Shown here: positions 11,638 to 22,960 of the stretch, one piece after another
Layout: the number at the start of each line of letters is the position of its first letter
How positions within the stretch are numbered: the first letter of the stretch is position 1
DNA from: Gymnopus androsaceus JB14
Taxonomy: Eukaryota > Basidiomycota > Agaricomycetes > Agaricales > Omphalotaceae
Assembly: GCA_009733575.1 (NCBI GenBank)
Contig: ML769509.1
Location: 1 to 64,000, forward strand
Direction: 5' to 3'
DNA length: 64,000 nucleotides
Notes under the pieces: model-generated
Databases searched by the model: none
Told to the model about the DNA's origin: nothing
What the model saw: only the letters and a program-made list of their open reading frames with translations
Position numbers and translations under genes: made by a program

Positions 11638-14033
11638 TCAAGCCTTGCTTCCTTCGTATTGCCGAAGTGCACGGTCTACAATCTCCGTCATAGCAATGAC
11701 AGCTTCCTCTTCCTGCGTTCTTCCGATAAGCTGCAATCCAACAGGGCACCCATCGAACAACCCCGAATCATCTGCAGAGGGTATTCAGCATGCGCCACTT
11801 CAGAGTGATGAACCTTCTTTACATAGATTATATATCGCCTCATCTTCATGGTTGTAAAATTCGTGAGGCGGATGTTTATGATCCAACGTCCCATCTACGA
11901 AGGTGACGGGGAAAACAGACGTCGCATAATCCATCGCATTGCACAGGGTGGTATAGAACGAGTCCCTATAGCCGAGCATCAGAACTGGGCAATCGTTAGA
12001 CATGACTCTTCGAGGAAGACGTACGTGTTAAGACCGTGAGGCACGGCTGCATACGCGACGGCGGGAGAGATAATTGCGTCAATTGGGCGCCCAGTTCCTG
12101 TCCTGCTAACTGTCGCTTCCCAATGATCGAGATGAGATTTACGGAGGTCTCGCTTTTCCTTATGCAACTCCCAGAGCTGGGAAGGTGTTCATAAAGTAGT
12201 CGCAAGCAACGACCATGCATTTTTGTGCTTACTTCGTATGTGGTCCGATGGTAGGCTTTCCCACTAGCCTTTTGACATAGGGCTCTTCCAGTGTAGTTTC
12301 GTGAGCGCCTTCGCCGGGAAGCATTGACAAGATCAGTGGCTCCCCAGACCTCTCACACTGAATTCGATAGTCTTCACCACCATCTGCGACAAATATTGTT
12401 TCCTATAACTATGGAATGAGCACGAAACAAATGTTAAAAATGAAGCCGAAAAAAAAACAGACGGAATTCTTGTAAATCTCCAGGTGTCGATGGGATTCCC
12501 AGTCCAGCACTAATTATGCGCGTTAATCCTCAATCAACTCGATCAGAGTAAAATTCACGTACCTATATGACCAGCAGCCTCTAGCGCGCGTTTCGTGATC
12601 ATCATCGCTCGGTTGAGAGGTGGGTGGGGTCGAACCACACCTATTGAATTAAACGCCAACCAAAACCCTAAATCGCATCTCATCTGAAGGGCACATCTAC
12701 ATCACCGTTATCCCACATTATCCCAAAACACAGCTTCTTGCCTCCCCCATGGTACGCAAGTTCATATTCCTTGTCTGACCACTCCTTTCTGATGCAAACC
12801 GGATCTTTCAGCCATGGCTTTGCATCAAGGACCGCTTTTGTGAACACCTTCACTCCTGAGATGGAATTGGTCATTGGGCCCAGAACCGAAGATATGCTTC
12901 TTGACCCTCAAGAGCATTCACAGCTTCGACATAAATTGTTCAAAAGCTAAGGAAGGAATTTCACGAAAGATAAAAACCTACCTCCGCAGTAAGGAAGACG
13001 TTCATAAGAGGGACGAAGAGTATACAGACCGCAAAATGCACTCGGAATGCGAACAGGATCTGTTAGATCACAATGTAAAAAAAAATCAAAAGAGATGAAC
13101 GAATAGGACAAATACCCTCCAATATCGGTACCGACGCCTAGGGGGCTTCCCTTCATAGCCAAAAGAGCACCTAGCAGCAGAAAGCACGTCAAAGGTAATG
13201 ATGAATAATGGATAAACACATCATTGAAAGCATTTCACCTTCTCCACCGGAAGACCCACCAGCAGTAAGATACCTGTTAGTATGGGTTCGTAGTGCGGCC
13301 AAAGACATGATTATGCGTTTCCCCCCACATAAGTGTCTGTGGAACATTTGTGCGCACAAATGGAACTGCACCACAATCATAGAGAATTTCTACAAGCACG
13401 CAGTCCGCCTCGGCGTACTGACCAATCCAGGCAACGTACCCTCAAGTCAAAGAATCAGCCTAATCCCTTATCGCTGCCAGAATGCCATTTTACCCATGAT
13501 CGTTTCTAATCCTTTCATAGTGAACTGATCTGAAGGATGATAGTATTCGATTAGAGACAAAACATGAATCTGTTCGATACTTACCTTTCAGAGAGATAGG
13601 AAGGCCGTGAAGAGGACCGACGACTTTCCCCGTAATCTTTAGAATTTCGTCTAGCTCCTTCGCCCGTTGTAATGCTCTCTCGACGAAGATTTCAGTCAAG
13701 CAACTCGTCTTCAGTAACTTCTTTTCAGTACTTATCTTGGCACAGAATGATCAAAAAACTGACCAACTGTTGAGCTATAATAGCCCGTTTATAGAAGGCT
13801 GTAGTAACCTCTAACGAGGACCATTCCCCAGTAGCCAATTTACTCAATAAAACCTCGACATCGACTGTTTCAGTGATATCCAGTTCACGATCGGACAGCA
13901 ATCCGCATTCTTTGGGAACGTTCATGACATTCATTTGATTTGAGGGAACGTTTATGAGCCATTCTTTTGGAATAGAGTCAAGTTGAGTTTGCTTTCGCGC
14001 TGCACATCGAGCTTGCCAATCAGAGTCGGTCAT
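11638..14033 (-). pseudogene. Acetamidase-type amidase (amidase signature family), multiply broken
   Basis: Most of a fungal amidase can be followed from ATG at 14033 to the stop at 11638. MTDSDWQARCAARK opens it, and VGPLHGLPISLK carries the first catalytic-region Lys. LTAGGSSGGEGALLAMKGSP and GVGTDIGG..VRIPSAF form the Gly/Ser-rich amidase signature with the Ser-Ser-Lys triad region. LFDGCPVGLQLIGR closes it. Early exons (14033-13764, 13708-13585, 13529-13494, 13440 onward) splice cleanly. After that the frame shifts near 13280, near 13075, near 12905 and near 11985. One donor near 12685 reads AT instead of GT. Intact members hydrolyse amides such as acetamide. Several independent lesions suggest a pseudogene. 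Assembly indels remain possible. Confidence 0.75.
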
Positions 14034-14270
14034 GGTCCATGGATAAGGAGAGGAATATATAAGCGCCGAAAGCGTCCATTGATAAATGAGCGCTAGTAAG
14101 TTGTTCGAGCTACGTCATACTTATGATCCGAATTCTACAGCTCTACCCAGTTTCTCCTAGATACACCCTGAAACTTTTCAGAACAAAGAGTAAACGTCGC
14201 ATCAAGTAGCATCAAGTGCAAAGCGAAGGAATCATGGATCACAAAGGTTAAAGGAAAAACCTTGTTAGTA

Positions 14271-16656
14271 CTAAAGAGTAAATGCCATGTAGAAAATCCC
14301 ATCAAAAAAGGAAGAGTCGACGTCGGTAATCTGGGAAATGGTGGTGGTCGGAGGCGTGAGAAGAATATAGGTGGCTTTTGTTATCCCATGTTCTTTGAGC
14401 CAATCCAGACCCGTATTCGCAACTTTGTGCGAGGCCATGTTTATAGTCTTAAAGATTATGGCGTGACCATCACGGTCGACATAGAATGCATCGAACGCGG
14501 CAAAGCTTCGGTGAGTGGGCTGGTAGTAGGTTGAACAAACTAGAGAGGAAGGTTGAATATCTTGGTCGAAACTCTTGATGCGTACCGACAGGGGGTTGGG
14601 TATTGACCATGCTTTGGAGCGCGGGACGAGTCTGATAGATGAATTGACAAAGAGGAAATGCGTTGGCGGCCCATGGACAACACACCACGTTTGCGAGTCG
14701 GAAATAATAGCAGCCATCTCGCGAAGATACCAGGATCCACCTTGGGTGAGGTATGTGTGGAAATGGTTGTCGAGCAATTCTGAAGCCAACGATTTGCAGC
14801 CGATAGTCCCCACACGAAGGCATATTCTGTACAGTCGCGTGCAGGCAACTTCTTCGTTGTCGTCCAGAACCTTGAGGACTTTGGACTGCATGTCTTTGCT
14901 AGGAGAAGTGATACGAAAGTTCCGCCTGTCTATATCGGAAACTGGAAACACTGATAGTAGTGCATGACCAACGTCTGTAGGAACGGCGAGGTTAGAGGGT
15001 TCACTACTCCATATGCTCTCGAGTTTGTGCGCGCAATAACCGCCCATGGCTGCAACCGCAGCGGTAACCCTTCTTTCGAAAGCGGAGTGTTCCTCTGCAT
15101 AGGCATAGGCATCTCGGGCAGATCCTCCGTATCTTTCGTGGAAGCTCCTGAGCATCTCTTCTGTCGGCATGGTACGTGGCCAGTCCTGCAATTGAATACT
15201 ACAATGCCTGGTCAGTCATAACTTTCTCGACCCCAATTGAACATACCCAGCGATAAGCTCACCGAGGCTCCAAGGCTTCATTACAAAATATTCCCTGATC
15301 CCAGCACCCTGAGACTTTTTCATCCACTCCATACCTTCGTTTCGGAAAGAAGAAGCCTGCAGGATGAAACGTCCAATAAGGGCTATACATTCCGGAATAT
15401 TATAGAGCTGCGAGTTAGAGTCGACAAGACACCAGGTTGTGCTAGGAAGTATCAAGTTCATGGCGTCGAGATCGAGTTCTTCGATTTTGAGTGATTTCGC
15501 CTCTCCATCTTTCCATAGGAATGCAATTGTGGGCTTCCGCATATATAACGTAGGAAGATTCAGAGTGCAACGAAGACTCCAAATAAGTTGCAAAAAAAGG
15601 GTTTTCCCTGGAGTAGCAGTTGGAAAAGTTAGCGTCAACAGATAGCATTCAAAGGATTAAAGACCTATTCCAGGGAGACCAGTAATGCATAATCCGGCAT
15701 TAGATGTGATATCTGTAATCTTGCCATCGGAGCCAATAAACGGATTGGGGAACGTGTCGACGAGCTCTAGTGGTGCCCCCGAGATGAAGCGGATGGCGCG
15801 AGGACTAGGCACATCCCAAACAGTAAGCTCTTCTTCCTCTATCTTGACCACAACATCGTCGGTATCCATGCTAGGGAAAAGTTGAAAATGGCGGCCAGCA
15901 GTACAACGCGATACTTGACTCACGGCGGCCCTTGTTCCTTTTGCCGCTTTTCTAGTTGCTTTTCCCTCGACCTATGCCCGTTCTGTATCCACTGGAGAAT
16001 TGAGAGGATTGTTCCATAATATTCTTGGCGAATTAGCGTCGAGCCGCCTATGAATGACCCAGGTAACACCCACACGAACTCCGGTATCGGTGTGTTTTCA
16101 AGAGGCTCAGTGCGGATGACTGGAACTTTCGTTGGTAGGGAGACGGGCGGAGGGACGTGCGGAGAGTCATTCGATGGAACGCCGAATCCACATCTCCCGG
16201 AGAGAGCAGGAGATGCTTCACCCGGATTTACATATGAAAACGGATAGTCTGTTCGGTGACGAATTAAACCAGGAGAAGTATGAACTGAGATGGGAGTAAG
16301 GAAAACTTTGCTACTGTTGCCAGCACGTCGCTTCAATTCACCAAGAGTTATCCACTCGGTTTCGAGAGTAGTCCGTTTGATAAACTGCTCGTCCGTAAAG
16401 TAGCCTTCGTCGCTCCATATCTGCATTACATCTGCCTTGAACGGACCTACAAGGCTATCATTGGAAGAAAAACAGCAGAGGTAGTTTAATAGATACCTTG
16501 AACTTGGCATTGTGGATCCAAATATGACCATTCTACATTAGCCAAATGAACGAGACCGGGAGGAGGACCAATGGAAGCCAAAGTGCTAGCGGGTGAGTCT
16601 GTGAGACTCTGAGCTCCAACGTCCAGAGGGAATTGTGCGGTACCAGGTTCAGACAT
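14271..16656 (-). CDS. Crinkler/RHS-type protein, P-loop NTPase with REase-like C-terminus (copy A)
   Basis: Five exons (16656-16497, 16446-15924, 15870-15665, 15607-15247, 15198-14271) join without a lesion into about 725 residues. Residues 1-230 are a header with the motif KRTTLETEWITLGELKRRAG. A Walker A motif GLPGIGKT (~291-298) spans the third intron. A probable Walker B strand TTWCLVDS (~345) and FVMKPWSLGEL follow. The last exon has FDAFYVDRDGHAIIFKT (~651-667), which resembles the D..(E/Q)xK core of restriction-endonuclease-fold nucleases, with Lys where Gln or Glu is more usual. The arrangement (header, NTPase, REase-like nuclease) matches the Crinkler-RHS class of eukaryotic effectors and selfish-element-derived proteins. 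Role here unknown: anti-competitor, self/non-self and genome-conflict roles are all open. It lies 240 bp from a decayed tandem copy. Confidence 0.75.
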
Positions 16657-16898
16657 GGTGGTACAATTTGAAATTGAAATTGTATTGTCCCGCTCACGCT
16701 TCGAATATGGGATAGATCCTAGAGGTAATTTGACCTTACGCGAATTCTAGTTACCTAGGCGTTCAAATATTGCTAGAAATCATGTACGACATGGATTCAA
16801 GGGAGCCCAAGTGAAGTTAGAGCACTGTAGACGTCGCATCAAGTGCATCGTGGTACATATACAAATGTTAAAAGAAAAAACCTGCTACTCAGCTAGTA

Positions 16899-19296
16899 CT
16901 AAAAAGTAAATGCCATATAAAAGATCTCATCAAAAAAGGACATGTCGACACCGATAATCTGAGGAATAGTGGTGGTCGGAGGCGTAAGAAGAATATAGGT
17001 GGCTTTTGTTATGCCAAGTTCTTTAAGCCAATCCAAACCCGCGGTCGCGACTTTGTGCGAGGCCATGGTAGTAGTCTTGAAGATTATGGCGTGACCATCG
17101 CGGTCGACATAGAATGCATTGAATGCGTTAAAGTTTCGGTGAGCAGGCTGGTAGTAGGTTGAGCAAGCTAGAGAGGAAGGTTGATTATCTTGGTCGAAAC
17201 TCTTGATGGGTAACGACTTGGGGTTGACTCTGGACAATGCCTGGGAGCGCACGACGAGTTTGATAGTCTCGTCGACAATGAGGACATGCATTGTCGGCCC
17301 ATGAACAACGCGCCATGTTTGTGAGTCGGGATCCATAACACCCATCTCGCGAAGATCCCAGGATCCACCTCGGGTGAGAAATGTATGGAAGTGGCTGTCG
17401 AGTAAATCTGAAGCCAAATGCTTGCAGCCGACAGCCCAAGTCCCCGCGCAAAGGCAAATTCTGTATAGTCGCCGGCAGGCAGCTTCTTCGTTGTCGGCCA
17501 GAAGCTTGAGGACTTCGGACTGCATGGTTTTGCTAGGGGAGGTGATACAAAATTTCGCCTGTCTATATCGGAAACTGGAAACACTGATAGTAGTGCATGG
17601 CCAGCGTCTTTAGGAACGTCGAGGTAGAAAGGTTCACTACTCCATATATTCTCGAGTTTGCGGTCGTCATAACCGGCCATCTCTCTAGCTGCAGCGGCGA
17701 TCTTGCTATCGAAAGCTGATGGTTCCTCTGCATAGGCATAGGCATCTCGCGCAGACCCTCCGTATCTTTCGTAGAAGCTCCTGAGCATCTCTTCTGTCGG
17801 CATTGTCATGTGGCCATTCCTGCAATTGATTACTGCAATGCAACCTGGTCAGTTATGACTTTCTCAATCCCCAATTGAACATACCCAGCAATCAGCTCAC
17901 CGAGGCTCCAAGGCTTCATTACAAAATATGCCCTCATTCCGCCAGCCTCAGCCTTATTCAACCACTGCATTTCTTCAATCCGGGTAGAAGATGCTTGCAG
18001 GACGAAACGGCAAGTAAGAAATATGCAATCTGGAACGTCCATGGAGTCAACAAGACACCAGGTTGTCTTGGGAAGCGTGTAGTTCATTTGGTCGCGATTG
18101 AATCGATTGACCTCGAGTATGCTCGCCTCATTCTCCTTCCAGAGAAATGCAGTTGTGCGGCCCATCCATATACAACGTAGGAAGATTCAGACTAGCAACG
18201 AAGACTCCAGATAAGATGCAGAAAACGGGTTTTCCCTGTAGTCAGCAGTTAAAAGTTAGCTTCGACAGATAGCATTCGATAAGATGAAAGACCTATTCCA
18301 GGGAGTCCAGTAATGGTTATCCCGGCATTACATGTGATATCACCTGTGATATTGCCATCGGAGCCAAAGGGATTGGGGAATATATCGCCAGACACGCAAG
18401 TCTAGTTGTTTCCCCGAGATGAAGCGGATGGCATCAGGACTAGGCTTATCCCAAATATCAAACTCTTCTTCCTTTTTCTTTACATCGTCGACATCCATGA
18501 CTAGGGAAAAGTTGAGAACGGTGGCCAGAAGTACTACGCGAATACTTAAGCTTCTTTAGCTGCTTTTCCCTCAACCTATGCCCGTCCCGTATCCACTGAA
18601 GAATGGACACGATTGCTCCATAGTATTCTTGACGAACCAGTGTTGAGCCGCCTTTGAGTGACCCATTTGGTGCAGGTAACACCCACACGAAGGAAGGCAC
18701 CGGGGTGTCTATATGAGAAGTGCGGATGACTTGAACTTTTCTTGGTAAGGAGACGATGGGCGGAGAGGTATCAAACCATGGAGATCTATAGTCATTTGAT
18801 GATGGAACGCCGAATCCAAATGCTCCTGGAGAGAGCAGCAGATGTGTATACATCTGCTTCGTTCGGATTTGCATACGAAAACGGATAGTTTGCTGCGACG
18901 AATTAAACCAGGAGGAGCATAAGCTGAGATAGCATTGAGGAAAATTTTGCTATTGTAGCCAGCACGCCGCCTCAGTTCGCCAAAAGGGGTCCACTCAGTG
19001 TCGAAAATAGTCCGTTTCATAAGCAAGTTATCCGTAAAGTAGCCTTCGTCGTTCCATATCTGCATTATATCCTGCCTTGAACGGACCTACAAGACCGTCT
19101 GTCATTGGAAGAAAAACAGCAGAAATAGTTTAATAGATACCTTGAACTTGACATTGTAGATCCTAAATATGACCATTCCACGTTAGCCCAGTCGGCGAAA
19201 CCGGGAGGAGGACCAATAGAAGTCCAAGGTGCTGGCTGGTGAGCCTGTGAGGCTCTGAGCTCCAGGAACGTCCAGAGGGAGCTGAGGTTCAGACAT
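16899..19296 (-). pseudogene. Crinkler/RHS-type gene, decayed tandem copy B
   Basis: This is a full-length paralogue of the gene at 14271-16656, in the same order and orientation. It keeps the opening MSEPQLPLDV, KRTIFDTEWTPFGELRRRAG, the P-loop region (18296-18236), VMKPWSLGEL and FNAFYVDRDGHAIIFKT. Alignment by eye shows one-base insertions in exon 1 (near 19227 and 19170) and exon 2 (near 19077), further shifts near 18890, and a lost base near 17545. The first shift leads to an early stop. The flanks are similar to those of copy A on both sides, so the unit was duplicated as a ~2.6-kb segment including its promoter. Confidence 0.75.
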
Positions 19297-19585
19297 GGTG
19301 GTACAAATTGAAATTGAAATTGTGTTGTGCCGCTCACGCTTCGAACATTGAACCGATCTCAGATCCTGGAGGTATTTTAACCTTACGCGAATTCTAGTGA
19401 CCCAGACGTTCAATATTGCTTTGCTAGAAATCCTGTACGACATGTATTCAAGGGTGCCCAAGTAAAGTTTGAACATTTCAAAGCTGTTCGAGGTGCCATG
19501 ATATCACAACCTGTTATTACAATTACTATAAGCATGCCATAAATATTAAATAAAGAATAGTAGAATCAAGATCAGTTATGCTGGT

Positions 19586-20361
19586 TTATCGAAAACCACG
19601 TAACGCGAACGGTTTAGTTTTCTCGACAGGCTGGCGCATCTTGATGACTGTATACAATTCGAAAACAAAGAACAGCCAATACAACGCGACCTAAGCACGG
19701 GAAGCAAATCATCAGTACTGAGTCACTCTGCGGAAACGCAGACAGACACACCATAACAATATTGTCGAGCAGTTGATCAGAGGCAGGATACATCGGTGAT
19801 GATGCTTTGTTGGGGATCACTTCATCCAGAACATTCAATCTAACCACTTTGACGGTTTCTACAGCAGCCAGAAAGATCCAATACGCGCAGAAAATCTGAC
19901 AGGAGCAGCGATCATCGAATTAGAACGTTGTCAAGAGTGAAGAAATGCAGTGTCACTCACATACGACATGGCCCGAGTACGTCCTCGTCGTTCTATCCAC
20001 AGCACGATCAGGATGATGAGCAATGCAACTGGAGTCATTGGCAGCAGTGACACCCCAAGTTTTTCCGCTGAGAGACGAGCTATTTCCAATACTGGTCATG
20101 GCGAGAGCTGCCAAGACTAGGACGAAGTAGACATTATGAGCCCAAGGGGGATATGGAAGGCGGATGGTGTTTTCTAGTGGCTTTTTTGGGCGAAGAAAGA
20201 GAAGCAGAAAGACTACGACAAGGCAGAATGAAGGCAGTGGGACGATTGCGGTATCAAGCGTGCAGGTTGAAGGAGAGCCCTGCGAGACATTATGAGATTG
20301 AGAAGGAAAGAAAAAAAGAGAAGCTCACGGGAAGGGGAACTCTGTTGCTACAAAGGGTCAT
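19586..20361 (-). CDS. Small multi-span membrane protein, one apparent frameshift
   Basis: Four exons (20361-20329, 20279-19961, 19895-19752, 19690-19586) give about 199 residues, with good intron borders. Hydrophobic segments are IVPLPSFCLVVVFLLLFL, HNVYFVLVLAALAMTS, LLPMTPVALLIILIVLW and VALYWLFFVFELYTVI. EIARLSAEKLGVSLLPMTP resembles the N-terminal membrane domain seen before the core of fungal ABCC-type transporters, so this could be a free-standing or truncated copy of such a domain. No ATPase domain follows. Within exon 2, between AMTSI and EIARL (about 20087), one extra base shifts the frame. Either the gene is newly broken or the base is an error. It is divergent from RAD6, sharing a 335-bp gap. 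Confidence 0.45.
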
Positions 20362-20696
20362 GGTGGTTGAAAGTCAAGGATGCATTCTTCCAAACTGAGA
20401 CTTGACAATTGACCTGCTCAGCCCCTTTGAACAAAGCCAAGGTTTCGGTTTGCCTTTCGGTGATGCCGGCCTTGAAAATAGCGCCACTTTCAGCGTTTAG
20501 AATTCTTTCTCCAGTTCTCTTGAGCATCTTCTACACTCCCAATCCCGTTTGTTGAAGCTGAATCGATGAATTTGAAGCGAAGCAACAACAAAATATCTCG
20601 GATGAAGGGAAAGAGGCAGTGTATATAATTGTAAGCGCGCCGCATTACAAATTTCCACACCTCTTTCCAAACCACCACCTTCTCCTCAACGTCGCT
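20362..20696. promoter_or_regulatory. Divergent intergenic region with TATA-like box before RAD6
   Basis: This 335-bp gap separates the membrane-protein start (20361, minus) from the RAD6 start (20697, plus), so it must hold both promoters. GTATATAATT at 20621-20630 lies about 70 bases before the RAD6 ATG. A C/T-rich stretch from about 20658 to 20690 is typical of fungal start regions. Confidence 0.45.
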
Positions 20697-21304
20697 ATGG
20701 TTCGTACAATATACATCTGCGCTTTCAATCTGCTAACCTGCTCTTCAGTCTAATCCTTGCAAAAGACGGCTTATCCGAGACTTCAAAAGACTTTCTTCAG
20801 ATCCGCCAGGCGGAATTTCTGGTAGCCCATGCCCAGACAACATCATGCTATGGAATGCAGTGATTTTCGGCCCTGGTGCGTACTAAACTCCTTTCTAGTG
20901 CTTGAAAATCATATCTTATATAATATTTAGCGGATACACCTTTCGAGGATGGCACTTTCAAACTCGTATTGACATTTGACGAATCCTACCCCAACAAACC
21001 TCCTACCGTCAAGTTCCTCTCGAGAATGTTCCATCCAAACGTCTACGCCAACGGCGAGCTTTGTCTTGACATTCTCCAAAATCGATGGTCACCGACATAC
21101 GACGTTGCCGCCATTCTTACTTCTATTCAAAGTCTCCTACATGATCCGAATCCTAACAGTCCTGCAAACGCGGAAGCTGCGCAGTTGTACAGGGAGAATA
21201 TGAAGGAGTATGTAAGGAGGGTTAAGGCGACTGTAGAGGAGAGCTGGTTGGATCCTGGGGAAAATGTGGAGGATACGGAGATGTCGACTTCATCATCGTC
21301 TTGA
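20697..21304 (+). CDS. RAD6: Ubiquitin-conjugating enzyme E2, Rad6/Ubc2 type
   Basis: Exon 1 is only the ATG (20697-20699). Exons 2 (20749-20875) and 3 (20931-21304) complete a 167-residue protein. It carries the UBC fold with [10 protein letters not shown] at the N-terminus, [30 protein letters not shown], the HPN motif (78-80) and GELCLDIL with the active-site Cys at 88, the position known for Rad6. [17 protein letters not shown] follows. The tail is acidic and Ser-rich ([15 protein letters not shown]). Rad6 with Rad18 ubiquitinates PCNA in DNA-damage tolerance, and with Bre1 ubiquitinates histone H2B. Length and motifs are normal. Confidence 0.95.
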
Positions 21305-21479
21305 CTCTTTGGTCTCGTCCTCTGTAATCATCTATAGCATATTCCTGTTGTTTTTCCCGGACCGTTTTATTTACTTATTCGAATTGTACAATCACGCAGA
21401 TGTATCCATTGTTCCTTTGATCCACTACTACGCTAAATTACATCCTCCTGGCATACATGTTTCCGAAACAAAAGCGTCG

Positions 21480-22720
21480 CCGGAGTATCTGGTACAATCC
21501 GTTGAGAACCATCGAGACTCTGGCATAATACCATCCTTCTCAAACCAAAAATCGTACGTAGCAAGGTGTGTGCCAGCAGCCATTTTGATCTAGTTTGCGA
21601 CGAAGAATCGACCTGGGCTGAACGAAATCATACATTAGTACTTGGCACTGTCATACCGTTCGACTCACTATGCAGCTCTATCCAATCCAAACGTCAAATG
21701 CTTTGGACTGACCGAAGTCAGCTTGTATCTCTCTTCAGGCTCCTCCCGCGAATTCGTATATCAGAAAGCATCGAACTCTTCGGCGTTAGTATGATACATC
21801 TATTGCAGCCAAGCCGTCATTCAGTCAAAGGTTGAAGAACGCAATCGATGTTACCTACTACATCGCGATTCAAACTAAAATTGGAACGCCAAGTAGAGCA
21901 CCAGCAGGTACAGCAATCCCATTCGAGAACGTGTAGTCGGTGCGAACTTTCCTATCGATGAGGACTGAGCGGTTATTATTATTAGTTAGTCCTATCTCAG
22001 AGATCGAGGACATAGTATTATGCATTATGTGGCGCCAACCTCTGAATCACTTCCCCAATAACACGTTCCAGAAAGACCATAACCTCCATCGCAGCCTTCG
22101 TTCAACCGTGTTTTCGAACACAAGCATCTATTTCTTCCCGTAAGGTGATCTCCTCTGATTCTAAGCCAAGTAGAAGAGCGCATGGGTCAAAGTCTTTTGA
22201 CAAGAAGACAGTAACGCCATAAATTCAGGAGGCGAACCGAAAAAACATAAAGTCTTGTGCACTAACCAGGCTCTATAATTTACTTCATCTCAACCACACT
22301 TACCCCGTAGAACGAAAGAAAATAAACCCCATATTCACAGTAGTGTAAATAGCGAAAAATTAATAATCGAGAGAGCACTCGCATAATCAATTCGTCCATG
22401 GTCTGTCGTGAATTGTGATTGCGGGCATTCGGTAATAATCCAGGAGATCGTGAGTCTGCTTTGAAGAGCGTTGAATCAGTATGACGATCGAGGATTGGAG
22501 AGAGGACGAGGACGGAATCTGTACGAGGAAGGTGCAAGGAGGATGTACGGATGCACCCACAGGACTCCCGACGCCATTCCTTCTTCCACTTGCCTCGTTC
22601 GCTCAGCGAATAAAGGCGCCAAATGTTTGACCGCTCGAGCGACTGTGTACGGGACAGATGCCTATGAATCTACGTTTGAGGATCAGTACCGAGTGCCGAG
22701 TACGGTTTTACTGTATTCGA
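21480..22720 (-). pseudogene. Cytochrome P450 remnant (C-terminal half)
   Basis: Fragments appear in the right order on the minus strand. TMDELIMRVLS (I-helix region, ~22400) is followed by RKVRTDYTFSNGIAVPAGALLG (~21930-21880) and NAEEFDAF. Then comes SREEPEERYKL..SPKHLTFGLDRAA (~21760-21670), the last being the eroded heme loop, normally FGxGxxACPG. A tail like NEIKMAAGTHLATYDF..EKDGIMPESRWF (~21600-21490) ends it. The heme-ligand Cys is not found; a stop stands right after FGLDRAA. Frames change between fragments. Family function would be a monooxygenase of secondary metabolism or xenobiotics, but this copy is inferred dead. Confidence 0.6.
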
Positions 22721-22960
22721 TGCTGTGGGGAAGTGAATAATGAGTTGAAAGCAGGAGTATGCGTAGTAGATTCCCGATCTCAAAGTCTGACTGAACGGAC
22801 CGGTTTTCATCAATGTGAATTCAGCTGTGAAAATTGCTCGCCACTCCACATCATTGTTCGAATCAATTAAGAATCACGTGTCAAGACTGCCTAAGACCAT
22901 ATATAAACCTGACCCATTGTATGTCAAGAAGGATTTGCATTCTTTTCCCCCCATCATCAT

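Noticed and set aside
13200..13290. An extra intron to rescue the amidase frame near the signature motif
   Set aside because: Coding resemblance is continuous across the shift (NPY then NRYLTAGGSSGGEG), leaving no room for an intron.
20976..21203. Open frame in +1 relative to RAD6
   Set aside because: It is a shadow of the E2 coding frame, with no conserved motif and biased composition.
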